Under the pieces are notes generated by a model. It did no database searches and was not told the origin of the DNA. It saw nothing but the letters and a program-made list of their open reading frames with translations. This document shows, in pieces, positions 13,410 to 25,931 of a stretch of 64,000 nucleotides of DNA; position 1 is the first letter of the stretch; every line of letters starts with the position of its first letter. Both the position numbers and the translations under genes were made by a program. The stretch comes from Misgurnus anguillicaudatus (lineage: Eukaryota > Chordata > Actinopteri > Cypriniformes > Cobitidae), in contig NC_073354.2 in the NCBI RefSeq assembly GCF_027580225.2, positions 21,287,001-21,351,000 of the forward strand. The letters are read 5' to 3'.

Positions 13410-14276
13410 GCTTCACACAATCCGACAGCAGCAGTAATTTATGCTTCTCATTCAACACATTGTAAGTTATTTAAACAAACCACAATAAACATATTAAAAT
13501 ATTATTATGCAGTAGATAAGCCATGAGCTTATGAAATGATTTGCTTATTTAAAAAAAATAATTTAAAACATAACAAAAGTGTGCAAACACATCACGAACT
13601 ATTATATACATTAACTAATAAGCAGATTATGTCATATATATTCTGTACTGTAATCTCATTTTTGTAATATTATATAGTAGCATAATAAATAAACCAGCTA
13701 AATCAGCATATTTTTATCAGCATATTAGTTGTTTTTGAATAATTATTGTATTTATTGTTCACTGTCAGTTTCTATTAAAGGTTTTACTGGATAGATGTGT
13801 GGATACAGTTAATGGATGCACGTACGCCACATACACATTCAGTTCTTGTGCGTGTATTATAGTTAAAACAAATGTTTTTTAGAGATTTACGGCGTTTGTA
13901 TCAGCTATTATGGCAACCCCTAACTGCACAAGTTATGCTGGTCTTCCTGGATTTCATAATAAGCATTAAAATGCCAGTCAAAACGGCAGACTCGTACCCC
14001 TTACAGTAGGACTACCATTAGCTGTAGTGGCTCACCAGAAGTTTTACACAAATGAGCTCAAAGATGGCGGCGCCCGCATTTACATAAAAAATAAGGTGGA
14101 TAGGAGTGCAAAAACCTGCAGTGTATTCCAGGCTTTAGAGTTCGAAGGCAGAATTTAACTTTAGTCCTTTGTTTTTGTAAGACATTATAAAATCATGATT
14201 AACGTTTCATTTGAATAGGTATGAGCAACATCTAAGGTATCGCATTATCTATACTTACATGTACACAATGTATTTG
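13410..14276. other. No clear feature; YY1-like AAGATGGCGGC
   Basis: Mostly AT-rich. The stretch from about 13780 to 14150 has a different, more CpG-rich texture with AAGATGGCGGCGCC near 14062, resembling a YY1 site in a transposon-derived segment, but ends could not be found. Confidence 0.35.
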
Positions 14277-15476
14277 CAGGGCTCGAAATTGCGACCATTT
14301 TGGTCGCATATGCGACCGAAATTTAATCTGTGCGACCTTAAAATATATTTGGGAGCATTTGTGCGACTGCCCATTTTGTTGTGGTGCGACTTGATTTAGA
14401 TTGAGATGCTGCATGCTGGTGCTGTCCCGGGTTCAATGTTCTCTTCAACTTTACATAACCAATCAAATTTCACCATTAAGTTCTTGCGTTTAATGAAGAC
14501 CGCAGATTGGCTAATATGAGCGTCAGTCATTCCTAGTTGCCGTGCTACGTTGGTATGTGAAGCGCGAAAATATGAAAAGACAAACCGCGAGCATGACGAG
14601 AACGAGCCGATTACAGCCAATGTTACTACTGTAATTAATGACGACGATCCGGATTCAAATGCGACTTCACCACTGGAAGATAAGACTTGACTTTAATCCT
14701 TTCGGAGAGAGTGGCTTAAAGATTACGAGTGGCTCCGCTATGAACATGGCTTGTTGTACTTACTGTGTTTTATTGTAAATCCTGTAAAACGGTGTTGGTG
14801 GCGGAATCAAAATATTTTAAGCGCCAGACCTTGCTTAAACATGCCGAAAGTGCCAAAAACACAAGACGTGTCGTGACAAATGTGTTTATTATTAATGGAG
14901 ACACCAACCTGTCTGTCAAAGAGTGTTTGATGGTGTATGTGTGCATGCGCTGGTGAATGGACATCCAACAAACATCCTTGTGGTCCATGTTGATGTGGAA
15001 CACGACAATGCTGATGGTATGTTTTTGTTGTATTTTTAAAACATTGCCTATTTAGTAGTAATAGCATCCTGGTAATGCCGTTATTAATACCAATATATAT
15101 TAGCCTTCTGTATTAAGGTCACTTTTGTAATGTCACAATTAATCAGTGTTTTATGCGTTTGCTAGATTTTCTATGTAATCTTAATCATGTTACCTGTAAT
15201 TTTTAAATTATTATTGCTGCTATACTATTTCAACAGCATTTGGGTATTAATTAGGATATAGGAATCTATGTAGCAAAAAAATAAAAAATAAAATAGAAGA
15301 CCAAATTTTAAATGCTGGCCATAGGATGTGTAAAAATAAATTTATTAACATTGACATTGTAGTTGTGGTGTTTTATAATTTTTGGATGGATGTGCCTACA
15401 TTTTTGCTGGTGCTCCTAACTCTTTAAAGTTGGGAGCACCAGTGCTACCAAATAAAAAAGTTAATTTTGAGCCCTG
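14277..15476 (+). mobile_element. hAT-like element with CAGGGCTCGAAATT ends
   Basis: Inverted ends CAGGGCTCGAAATT and AATTTTGAGCCCTG enclose 1.2 kb. TATTTG abuts both ends (14271-14276 and 15477-15482); with the preceding G the shared repeat is GTATTTG if the last G of the element is counted. The left end has reiterated TGCGACC/GGTCGCA words. The interior keeps a short transposase-like stretch annotated separately. Confidence 0.85.
14705..14880 (+). pseudogene. Remnant of hAT-type transposase N-terminal zinc finger
   Basis: The plus strand reads REWLKDYEWLRYEHG at about 14707-14751, matching the WL-x-YxWLRY entry that precedes the BED/TTF-type zinc finger of fish hAT transposases (ZNF862 and KIAA1586-like relatives). 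After a frame change SKYFKRQTLLKHAESAKN follows, resembling the distal half of the same finger. The cysteine pair spacing and the catalytic core are missing. It is a frameshifted fragment within the element at 14277-15476. Confidence 0.55.
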
Positions 15477-15898
15477 TATTTGGCTGACATGTTTATATGA
15501 AACAATCTATTGCATTTACTGTAATGCTATGCATTTTATTAGTATGGGAGCTGAACCCATGACCTTGTCATTGCTAGCACCAGTTTAGCTACATTTATAA
15601 AAAATAAAGGTGCTACTAAATGTTCGTAACAGCAATAGAAGAATCATTTTTGGTTCCCCAAATAATCATTTAGTCAGAGGTTCTTATAAGAGCGATTTTG
15701 TATGTTTTTTAAAGTCTCCCCCTTTGTAGGGTGCATGAATGAAAATGGATAAAACAATCTCAAACTTAGAATTTGAATGAAACAAAACACTGTACAATGT
15801 TACAATGTAATGCTGTTGGTTAGACATTTTTTATAGAAATGTTTCAGATGTTTAATTACACAGAATTACTAATAAATGAATTCAAATTTAAAAATGTA
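15477..15898. other. No clear feature; GGTTCCCC-type hairpin remnant
   Basis: A stretch at 15608-15690 with ATTTTTGGTTCCCC and AGGTTCTTATAAG resembles a common short fish hairpin repeat also hinted at near 37741-37910 and 61155-61260. Confidence 0.3.
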
Positions 15899-15981
15899 TT
15901 TTATAAAATGCCATATATCTATATAAATGCCATATATTTTATAAAATGCCATATATCTGTTATATAAAATGCCATATATAA
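15899..15981. repeat. Minisatellite, about 20-bp unit, four copies
   Basis: Four imperfect repeats of TTATAAAATGCCATATAT with small length changes between them. The 91-codon minus-strand frame over it is a by-product of the tandem. Confidence 0.9.
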
Positions 15982-17812
15982 CCCATCCCCTGCCACAGTT
16001 TAAGAAACACTGGTGGAAAAAATATTTTTCCACTTTAGTGACAAAGAAAATGTACTCAGATGTTAAAGGTTTCTGGACCCAAAGCCAAAAATATTCTTCT
16101 GTGGAATCGGGTACTGCAGCACCTTTTTTATTATACAGAAACACTTGGAGTCTTATTTTGTTAAAATTGGGTTACAGGTTCTTTGTAGACCTTGCTTCAC
16201 ATTGACAAATGGATGCGAGTGAAACATTACTGAACTGCAAATGAACAATGACCCACAGCTATACGTCTCCCTGTTTTCACTTTACCTTCCCTTCATTACT
16301 TCCTTCTCCTTCATCATCAGCAGTTAAGGTCTATTTCCTTTTGTCATTACACTTTTTGCACAAGCTTGAAACCCATAAAAGCTACGGTTCAAAATAGCCT
16401 ACCTATTTACCTGTTTTAAACAATAGGATACCGATGGAAGTCCTGGTAGAAAAACGTATTTTCCATAAATTGCATATTTAAATGTGTGAAACGCTTGTTT
16501 TTCTGCTAAGGCATGATAGAAGTACCATCCAAAAGTAATCCGGTCCTCTCATTTCACCTAAGGTGCTTGTTTGTTTGGTAGAAATGACTCCTGTAATGCA
16601 GCAAATGCTTTGTCTTGTGCTTTGGGAATGTAAGCTGATTTTGTGCAGAATGATTAAATATCTGAAAACCGAACAAAAGAAACAAAGGAACAATAACAGA
16701 TTCTTCTCACCCAAGAAAATGAGAAACCATTCGACCTATAACATTTACATAAGATGATCTTCCTTCACCAAATGTAAAGAATAAGACTGTGAATGACAAA
16801 ATGTTACCTATGTCTCATTCCTCCAATTTTTTTTTTTGTATATCCAAAAGCAATTTGTCTCACATACAGAAAATATAAGTCTCCTTCAACACATTTTATA
16901 AACAAAAGTTATGTTTGTGTCTATAAATATGTGCATTAGCTTGTTATTAGACCTTGCCTTGATGTTGGTATGCTTTACAGGCAGTACCAAGCTGTGGTCT
17001 ATATATTGAGAATATACTCCAGTCATGCCTGAATGATATAGGTCGTTTAAATAAACTATTTCCCGTAAAATAGAGTGGAGAAGTAGTACAAACCGTAGAT
17101 GTTAAGTTGGTAATGTGTCTTTCAACCAGACATGCTGGTTTGTCATGGTGGTCCCAGTGATCCTGCATATTTGCCGCTAAGCTGTTAATGCTGTTTTTCT
17201 CTTCTCCCCTCAGTCTGTTAACAGCTCTGTATTGATCCATTCCTTTAATCCGCTCTGAGAAGAAGCAAACACAGGAAGATTAAGGCTTTGACCACACCAC
17301 ACAGCTTCGGAGTGTTGAGAGATGTACACTGCATCTATTTCCATACGGCAAAGAAGATAAGAATCAATTCAATCTTATTTATCACACTGACTATATCCTA
17401 AATAAATAATCATGCTATCAGTTACCATAGGCTGGGTTTAGTTTATATTTAATACAGACAGACACGTAAATATGACTGCATTCTAGAAACAACATCCACC
17501 TGTTGAGATTATTAAATCAACTGAGCATTTGTTTATTCAATATTACACCCTCGGCAAATAATGCAAATGAAAGAAATAATGTACAGTTTATAAACCATGT
17601 CAGCTTGTGTACCACACTAAAATGAAAACATTCTGCATTTTTATTAAACAATTTATCATGAAGACCAGAGAAGCACAGTGCATTTGGATAAAACTGGGAA
17701 TGTTTATCATTTGTAAAGGATCATTTCCCAAAATGAGACCGCAAGAACAACTCTAGGTCCATCACTAAACACAATCTAACCACTTTTTCCTCCCCGCTGC
17801 TTTATATAATAC
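15982..17812. other. No recognised feature
   Basis: Single-copy-looking. At 17190-17212 a long pyrimidine tract ends in CCCCTCAG, a good splice acceptor by itself, but the frames after it close within 15 codons and no donor follows. Confidence 0.5.
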
Positions 17813-17819
17813 ATATATA

Positions 17820-17864
<45 letters not shown>

Positions 17865-17879
17865 ATATGTATATGTATA
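17813..17879. repeat. (TGTATG)n / TATG microsatellite
   Basis: Alternating TG and TATG units, first GTGTATGTGTATG then GTATATGTATATG, spanning about 67 bp. Confidence 0.95.
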
Positions 17880-18051
17880 GAAGACCCATTGGGGAAAATA
17901 TTGATAGTGCCATTTGTTTGCATACAGTCTATTTTGTGTGTTTTAGTGCAGGTTCACAAAACAAATTATGCCGATCGTATTATAGGCGAAACTGTATCTT
18001 AACTACACAGTGCCCCCATTTAACATCCCTCGGGGTGAAAAGTATTTGTTA

Positions 18052-18360
18052 AGGATGCATCGTTACACAATTTTTGTGCCAATACCGATATTTGATTACT
18101 TGGAATGGCATTTACCGATATAGATACTCTTTGTTTCAAAGTATTATTTTATGAAATCCTAGAAGTGTAAAGCGTACAAATTGCAATTCTCTTGTCATTG
18201 TCCCCAATTCAAAATAATCACACAGGATGAGTTCTGATGCTTTTCCCCACTCCTGATCATCTGCTGTTTTTAAACAAATTGGCCGCTGTCCGATTGTGTG
18301 AAAATTTGCTTTCATCTGCCAATACAAATTATAGGCCGATATATTGGTGCATAGTTGAAT
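18052..18360. mobile_element. Probable MITE with GGATGCATCG-like ends
   Basis: The left end GGATGCATCGTTACAC and the right end (reverse) CTATGCACCAATATATCGG are similar, and both are followed by GCCAATAC/CCGATAT-type words, a common layout for fish hAT-derived MITEs. Divergence is high and no target duplication was found. Confidence 0.4.
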
Positions 18361-18481
18361 GAAATTTGCATGCAGCAGAAATATGCACACAGTATTAAGT
18401 GCTATAGTACAGTGTGTAAAGTAAGGATGTGGCAATATGGCCTTAATTGCAGATCGTACAACATCCCTCCACTATTGCAAT

Positions 18482-19210
18482 CCAGAGGTGCGTTTCCCGA
18501 AAGCATCGTTAGCCAACTACTGTCATAAGTTTCGTTGTTACTGACAAAGTTCAACGATTTGGTGTTTCTCGAAACCATCATTCAAACGAACTTTCGCAAG
18601 CTGCATCGCAAAATTGTGTGGTTTGAATGACAGCTCTTAACCTGTCGTTAGAAGCATCGTTCCTAATTATTATAATATGTAGACTTAAGTTGATCATGCT
18701 TTTGAACAAAATAAGCAAAAAGCATGTAGTACAATGTATATCCATCATTCTAAATACATTAAATTTTATTTTACGTCTTTGAGTTTGTAAACAGAATTAA
18801 AGCGCTGCATTTGAAAACTGCGCATGTGCACAGTCCTACGAGCTTTGAGACCCTGGGGAATCCCTGGGAGGAGTGATGTAAGATGGAACTTGCACATAAA
18901 TTAAATATCTTGAAAATAAACACCAGATAACTAAATCACGATAACAAAATCAGTCTTCTGATTAAATATATGTTATTTACAGCAATAATCTGACATTAAA
19001 TCGATTTGAACAGATTAGTTAGTACTTCACCTCCCACTTGACATCATCAACTATGTTGTTAAACCAACATGGTTCAAACGACGAATGTGTAACTAATTTA
19101 CTATGCTTTTGGGAAACAGTCATGACAAGGTAGTTCGTTTCTCCAACTTTGCATCGTACTATGTTTGTTCGCCAGCGAGTTACGTCATTGTTCGGGAAAC
19201 GCACCCCTGG
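18482..19210. mobile_element. DNA element with CCAGRGGTGCGTTTCCCGAA ends
   Basis: CCAGAGGTGCGTTTCCCGAA on the left is matched in reverse on the right by CCAGGGGTGCGTTTCCCGAA (one mismatch in 20). The 729-bp interior repeats GCATCGT and CAACTA-type words in mirrored order but has no coding frame. No target duplication was resolved, so the superfamily stays open. Confidence 0.85.
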
Positions 19211-20207
19211 TACATCCGAGTTGTCTTTAAACTAGAGTAAAATTGACTACACCATTGGTCTGCATAAATATCTGGTTCTTCACCATAATTAAACAATTAT
19301 TTAATTAGTTGTTTGAACATTTATTTTAAAATACAGGAAAACTCTCTGTTAAGTATAAGAGTATAACGTTTATAGCACCATTTAGCACCAAACTTGACTG
19401 TGGTTATAAAAAATAGGTTTGTTGCACAGTTTAGTGAGTCCTCGTAGTTTTGGTTTAGTGCTTTTGAACTGTTTCCAGATCTCCATAAACCCGTAAGCTA
19501 CTATATCAGGACAAATCCGTATTCTCACCTTCTGTCAGTGGTGACCACAAGTCATATTTCAACCCAATCAATTAAGGTCCATTGATTCAACCTGTCAGTT
19601 TCTTCAAGGCAGAAAACTCCATTTGTGCTTCTCTGCACTGCAGAAACCAGAAAAAAACACAAAGCTTTACCTCTAAATTTAGGACCTTAAATGTCAGCTC
19701 AAATGAGGGGTCTGCTGTTTCACTCCACTGTGAGTTTTAGAGGTTGCAGAAGATGTCAAAATGACGAGGTGATGGCAGGAGCACAGCTCTTCACTATTAC
19801 TCAGAAAGATGGATGTGAATGAACCAGGACACAGTAACACCTCAGCCAGTCAGAGACACATTTGAAGTTACTGAAGGGAAATTATGACATGGCTTGACCT
19901 GTTGTTGATGTTTAAAGAGGAGTTTTAGAATGGTGACATGTCCTCAAGCGGTAAACACTTCAACATCCTACGGCTATGGCATTTGGGGTGTTATTTGTAA
20001 CTCTAGACAATTTTTCATGGTTTGAGAATACGAGGTGTTTTTGAATTTGAGGTCCTTCATCTGAAGTCTTGTTAAAAGACCTTTATAGTGATCTGCCAAG
20101 TGCTTGTCCAATTGAAGTTGTTTTTTAATATATGACTATAGTGTTCAGTTATGTAAGATATTTTGCTACTTCTACCTTGTGTACATTGTTCTACTGTATT
20201 TTCAAAA
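19211..20207. other. No recognised feature
   Basis: Single-copy-looking sequence without a supported open frame, splice context or repeat boundary. Confidence 0.5.
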
Positions 20208-20335
20208 ACTACAAATGCTGGGTTGTTTCAACCCATGTCCCCAAGAAATATGGACAAACCCAATGGGTTTAAATTAACCTGTGATGAGTTTTTTAACTAC
20301 AAATGCTGAGTTGACCCAACCAATGATTGGGTCAC
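20208..20335. repeat. AACCCA/TGGGTT hairpin repeat, copy 1
   Basis: Reiterated AAATGCTGGGTTG, TTTCAACCCA, CAAACCCAATGGGTTTAA words in both orientations. The same pattern occurs near 30672, 43803 and 47445. Ends are degraded. Confidence 0.65.
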
Positions 20336-20395
20336 ATCCAGACATTTGTTAGGTATATTTAAATGTACAGTTTGTCCAATAGTATTTTGTCCATA

Positions 20396-20602
20396 CACTC
20401 TAAAAAATTTGCTGTAATTTTGCAACTGGTTGCCAGTAACTTACTGTAAAAGATAAAGTCAAAAAATGTTTCATGTTCATTTAACTTTGAACAAAATGTT
20501 GCCAGTAAATAACATAAATGTAAAATCTACAGTAAGTTACTGTCAGCAAGTTGCCAGTAATACCCAGTAATAATGTAATTTCTACAGACATTTTTTACAG
20601 TG
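20396..20602. mobile_element. MITE with CACTCTAAAAAA / TTTTTTACAGTG ends
   Basis: 207 bp with inverted ends and mirrored interior words (GTTGCCAGTAACTTACTGTA against TACAGTAAGTTACTG). The style matches small hAT-derived MITEs. Flanking octamers do not match, so the insertion is old or the ends are eroded. Confidence 0.75.
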
Positions 20603-20786
20603 AACTAAATTTCTACGTATTACCAATTTAAGTAAATTTTTTTAAGTAGAGCAGCTTTCACTTTCTACAGTCTACACTCTTGGATGTTTAAATGTATGGT
20701 AAACTCCCAAAGTTGATCCAACATTTACTTTTAACAGTGTAGAAATACCAACTGATTTCTTACCAGATCAACAACACACGACTACA

Positions 20787-21240
20787 CAGTCCCTCCAGGG
20801 CATAATGCATAATCAGCCAAAGTCTGCATACTTATGGGGGGGCAAATTTTTTTTAATACGCCGCACTTTCGCTGCATAAATTGCCGATTTCTGCTTGCAA
20901 AATATGCGGGCTTGCTTGATTTCATAATCTCTGCATTTTCATAGCCAAGAGTCATATCAAAAGTTGAAAAATGTTGCATTTACTTCACACATGCGCAGCC
21001 ATGTCCCCTGTTGTCATGGGAATGTTGGGAAGTGACGTAATTATGCGACGTGAACATCAATGAAAAGCTGCAAACTTTTTGCAAGTTCAGACAGTTTTTG
21101 CAAGTTCACGCAATTTCATCTCATAACATTGCATAAATATCCCGCATATTCCATTGCATTTTTTAAGAGAACGTGCCGCAAGATCAAGGATTTTTGCACG
21201 CAACAATCACAAAAAAACTCTGCATTTTTTGGAAGGACTG
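20787..21240. mobile_element. MITE with CAGTCCYTCCA ends
   Basis: CAGTCCCTCCA on the left and TGGAAGGACTG on the right enclose 454 bp. ACTACA abuts both ends (20781-20786 and 21241-21246), extended to GACTACA if the last element G is counted. Interior words TGCAAACTTTTTGCAAGTT and TGCATAAAT recur in both orientations. No coding frame. Confidence 0.8.
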
Positions 21241-21392
21241 ACTACAATTTCAAGATTTGCTACAAAATTAACATAGCAATACATTTAGAATAATTAACTT
21301 TATACAGAATAATCATAAAAAAAATGTGGGGGTTTGCTTTAAATACAATTTAGGGTTAGCATAGACAAGCATATTGTTTGAAGTTTGCGATA

Positions 21393-21824
21393 CAGTGGCG
21401 GACGGTTAATTATCTTCCAAGGGGCATGAATTCTAAATGTGAGTGTCGTGTGTTGCTCGTCATGTCAAAATATGTGTTTATTGTATCATGTGAACCTAAG
21501 TTCATCAAGCGTCATGTCGAAATAGCTGCTGCATGCGCGTCAAAAGGGTTTATGATAAAAGAGACGCTTAAGTTCACGAAATGACACTAACTTAACACTA
21601 AACTCTGATTACACATGAGTATCTGGCAAATCTTTTATCTTAAACCCCTTTGAAGCATCTGCAGCAGGCATGTATTTTGACATGTCACATGATGCATATA
21701 AATTCACATGATGTGCCGAACACATATTTTGACATGGCGAGCCACACACATGACAGGCTAAATACATGTTGTGACGAGCTTCACATCCTGCACCCTCGAA
21801 AAAAGAAGTCACCGGCCGCCACTG
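21393..21824. mobile_element. hAT MITE with CAGTGGCGG ends, copy 1
   Basis: Inverted ends CAGTGGCGG and CCGCCACTG enclose 432 bp. Flanking octamers TTGCGATA (21385-21392) and TTGAGATA (21825-21832) match in seven of eight positions, the expected hAT duplication with one later change. The interior is a loose palindrome around TTTATGATAAAAGAGACGC and its mirror. A related copy is at 60425-60890. Confidence 0.88.
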
Positions 21825-21873
21825 TTGAGATACCTAGCTTTTTGACAGTATGCCTCTGGTTCAACACGAAAGC

Positions 21874-22059
21874 TTAACCTCCTAAGACCTGAGCTTTGGT
21901 TTGTCTTTTTTTTGGTTAGGAAGAACCAATAAATATAATAACCAAATGTTTTTCTAAGAACATGAAGCAGTGTATTTGTCCATGTTTGTGTACAACAGTT
22001 ACACAGAATTAAGTATTTATGGTGCAAACATCAAAAATATCCAGGTCTTAGGAGGTTAA
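21874..22059. mobile_element. TTAA-flanked MITE with CCTCCTAAGACCTG ends
   Basis: TTAA at both ends, then CCTCCTAAGACCTGAG on the left and, reversed, CCTCCTAAGACCTGGA on the right. 186 bp. The left-end sequence recurs at 48750-48825. Confidence 0.9.
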
Positions 22060-22679
22060 AGGGATCTACCTAAAACGGGTAAAATTAGGAAAAAAACATA
22101 TACTTTGTGATGTATAATGTAATGTACCTTTTTGAACCTAGCCATTCTCATTCAGTACATCAGTACCATCTGCAGTTTAGCCATAATATCCCTGAAGTCT
22201 TACAACACCAGACTGAGACAGGCTACTTGAAATTTTACTGAGACCACAAATCATTTTTAATAAATCCCACAGCTCCTCTTTTAGAAAAAGACTCTTCTAC
22301 CCCAGTTGCTTTTACAGGATAGATTGGGAAAAAATACAATCCTTCCATACTTTATGCAACAAACTATTGACGCTCGCTAAGAAATAATCTTTAAGAGAAA
22401 TCGTCTCACGGGAAGCTTAAAAGTGTTGGGTTTTATTGTTAGACTTTGAATTTAAGAATAGAAGTGAAATTATACAAGTTTACTTTAGCCCGCACTTGGC
22501 ATTGAGCATTATAGTCATCATTCAGGAGTGAATATGTTGTAAATAAACCTGAATTGTTGGAGTGGAACATTTCATTACCTAACTTTGGTGCTTAAAGCAC
22601 ATAAACCTTCCTCATAGACATGCAAAGCACTCCGCTACGAACCTGGAACAAATAAGAGCACAAACCAACCGTGAAAGAG
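22060..22679. other. No recognised feature
   Basis: No supported gene, RNA or repeat boundary. Confidence 0.5.
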
Positions 22680-23010
22680 GGAGAAAGAGAAAAAAAGATG
22701 CCGAAAATGTCCTGTGTTAGCGACATCTCCGAGCATTGATGGATAAGGCAGTCATTTAAAAGTCATTTTGAAGACTTCATCATGCAGAATGGGCCTTTGC
22801 AGTGCTTCCCAGCCTGTTATTAATTCTGAACGTGGGCTAAAGCGCATTCATCTTCAGGTGCGGAGAGAGAGAGCTGCTCATTTATACAGGGTAAGAAGTT
22901 AAGCATAGCCTCCGTTGAGAGATGAAACACCTACCTACCCTGATGTCATCATTTACGCCTAATAGCTCAGAAAAGGGTCATTATTAATCAGGGAGGACCA
23001 TTCATTGTGG
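22680..23010. promoter_or_regulatory. Candidate conserved non-coding block
   Basis: Non-repetitive, compositionally balanced sequence in a transposon-rich setting, with words such as ATTAATTCTGAACG and CATTTGC-like and TCATTAATCAG homeodomain-type cores. The frames are closed. This is a texture-based guess: unrepetitive stretches of this kind are often conserved between fish, but conservation cannot be seen in one sequence. Confidence 0.2.
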
Positions 23011-24503
23011 TTCTGTATTATGTATCCCATGAATATAAAAATTGCCCTGCTTAATAACAGCATTTGGATATGAAGTCTATAATTTTTCACTCTTTGTTAC
23101 TATAGATACCAATTGCACCCTGTTGTGGTACACTTAGGCTGAAATGTCTTCTCCTCGAGTTGTGGATGAATGATTTAAAATCTCTGACCTTGCTTTGCTT
23201 CGTAACCCCACCCTTGTAACTATCTAATATGAGACACAATGGATCGATCGAGGCACATCTTACCTTTCTTTCTTCTGTCAGCACTAGAAACAAGCCTTGA
23301 TCCGGCATTATTTTGGTTGCTTTAGGCCATAAAGCGTGTGTGGCTGGGATGAGTTGTTCTGTCTTTTACAGACGCAGTGTTATGTGCTAATGGATCCACA
23401 TTGCTTTGAGTGTGGGCAGGAAATCTGCTACTATAAATCTACTGCCTGCAAGCCTTTGATCTCCCACCAGTTCATTAAACTGTTGTAAATTACATTGATT
23501 TTGTCAGCACAATTGTTTGACATCAACAGATCCACTCTCATTTTCACAGTATTTCTTTTGTCAGTATTAAAGTGATGGATTTGTGTGTAGAAATGTTTGA
23601 ATGTAAGCTTGTCTTGAAAGTATCCATATATGAACATACTGTATGAGCCAATGCGGTTGTTGGTATTTAAAGACCTTTTAAAGCTTCAATTAGCTACTAA
23701 TTGGTCAAATAAAATGTTGATTAGCCAGTACATTAAGCACTGACTAAATTACGCAAAAAAAATCAAATTGAATCATCAGTACGTGTGATTCTCTGATGAG
23801 ACAGAAGAGGAAAGCAAGCATTGTAGGGCAATGAGAACATGAAGTGCCTCTTCTGAGGGGCTGTATAAAATCAAGTGTTTGTCTTTTTCTCACAGATGGG
23901 TTGCTTTTTAAAAACATTAAGAACGTGAGAACATATCCTCTAACTTAACACTTCGTATTAAAGTTGATAAATAGAGATGTTATATGATTGTCAGTTTACC
24001 CAAACACTTACATTTTTCTTGAATGCCAATAAGAGTACATTAAGTACTGTGCAGTTTAATCTTTGCTGTAGACAAGTTGCATCGGTTCAATTCACTCAAA
24101 CCATCGGCTTGTCTGTCTGTCTTTCTCTTATCTTTGTGTCCGTATCCATCCCACTGTCCTTATCATCCTCTCATCTGTCTCTCAAAGGTTTGTCTCTCAT
24201 AAACTTGCCGCCGTCTTAGTCTTTGTAGTGTCATTTGAAAAAGCCTTGGTTTCTTTCTTATTCTGATATGTTGCTGCTTCTTTAGAGATAGAGATCCTGT
24301 TTGTTCCCATTTCAAAGCCTTTATGCTTTTCTCTGGTCAACAGCAATGGGACAATTGAAGGGCATTCAGTGGTCTGGCATCAGCTTTGATCATCTCTGTT
24401 TTCTTTTGCCCCTCAGTGAGACACACTAAATATATTTTATTAATCTTATACAGCATCTTACATTGCATTTTAAATGCTATCTTTAACAGCTACTGTGTGA
24501 TGT
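23011..24503. other. No recognised feature
   Basis: A pyrimidine-rich tract at about 24100-24200 (CTGTCTGTCTTTCTC-like) is the only compositional oddity; it accounts for the 80-codon frame at 23977-24219. Confidence 0.5.
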
Positions 24504-24837
24504 AAAAGGAAATCACCAACGTTTTTCAATATTTTACTATGTTCTTATCTCAACTTAGACAAATTAATACATAGCTATCTTTTTTCAATGCGTGCACTTA
24601 ATCTTTGTACAGCACATCGTGCATGTGTTAGCATTTAGCCTAGCCCCTTTCATTCCTTAGGATCCAAACAGGGATGAATTTAGAAGCCACCAAATACTTC
24701 CATGTTTTCCCTATTTCGACCTCGGGCGCAGTAATAATTAAGTTTGAGCGAGAGGCGGAGTAGTCAGGAGTCATGATTTTACTACATGCCAACGTCGAAG
24801 TGCTGCAAATTAAGTGGTCTTCCACCATGCAATATAG

Positions 24838-25931
24838 CAGGGGTGAGACGAGACACTTAACCTACGAGACGAGACACGAGATTGGGTTCACGAGAACGAG
24901 ACGAGACATGATTTTACTTTTTTTTTTAAAATCCTCAATGATAAAATAAATGAATGGGAAACTAAAATCACATTATTTTTAAATGTTTTACCTAATCAAG
25001 GACTGTCCCTAACAAATATTTTGCTAATTGATAATGAAGTATTTTGATATTTTTGGTAATAAAAATAGACCCAATTTAGCAATAACCTTTAAAATGATAT
25101 AATAATGACGATGCAATAATCATTTGTTCAAATAAATTATCAAAACAAGTAAACACAGTAATAAGTAGCCTTTGTAATAAAAAACAGCGTTATATATTAT
25201 AACAAATGCCTGCAGGGGGTGCTAACGGACCCACTTTTGTTACTTTCACTTTAGAATCTAAACTTAAGCCGCTTACTTTTAACCAAACAACGTTTAAATC
25301 CATTTAAATCTTTAATATTTGTCAAATTCATTGAAACAGAAATGATATAGCCACTTTTATTCTTGATCAAGAACATGCAAAGATAAAATCATGTAAACTC
25401 TGAGTGAGGGTTTAATCTGCTGAGACACTTCTGACACTGATCAACAGACGATCGCAACGCGTCTTAGACGAACATTTTTGGAAGCCCAAACAAAAAATGG
25501 AGTAAAAGACTGAATATAATGCATGCACACTGCACTGGAAAAGGTTTAGCCAGAAATTTAACTTTATGCTGAGAGTGACCGTTTCTCAAACAGAAAGCTG
25601 CATCCTCCGGAGGTTGCATAATGCAGGCTGCATACGTTATCAAGCCTGGTTTATTTCAGTTAACTGAGCATTACATTCGCAAGTCATAAGCATATTACAA
25701 CAATTTACAATTAACTTAATATAATAGTAAACTTTATAATTGTTAATATTCTGTGATAAGACAGTCTTTATGAAGTATGCAGTCTACAAATGCGACCTTC
25801 AAAGGATGCAGCCTTTTGTTTGAGAAACGGCAAGCATTTCACCTCCCCGAGATATCTCGTGACATAATTCATTTTGTGATACATATTTAATCTCACAAGA
25901 TCTCGTCGCACGAGATCTCGTCACACCCCTA
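24838..25931. mobile_element. hAT element with 8-bp duplication CAATATAG, nested
   Basis: Starts CAGGGGTGAGACGAG and ends CTCGTCACACCCCTA, with exact CAATATAG at 24830-24837 and 25932-25939. The ends carry reiterated ACGAGA words (for example CGAGACGAGACACGAGA). It interrupts the loop of the fold-back element around it and itself contains a family C MITE. Confidence 0.95.
25574..25836. mobile_element. Palindromic MITE, family C, copy 2
   Basis: Ends ACCGTTTCTCAAAC and, reversed, GCCGTTTCTCAAAC with mirrored GCTGCATCCTCC blocks. The centre matches 6078-6329 in the opposite orientation (GAGCATTACATTCGCAAGTC here against its complement there). It sits inside the hAT element at 24838-25931. Confidence 0.85.

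Noticed and set aside
17213..17260. Strong pyrimidine tract and CAG resembling a splice acceptor
   Set aside because: All frames close within 15 codons and no donor follows.
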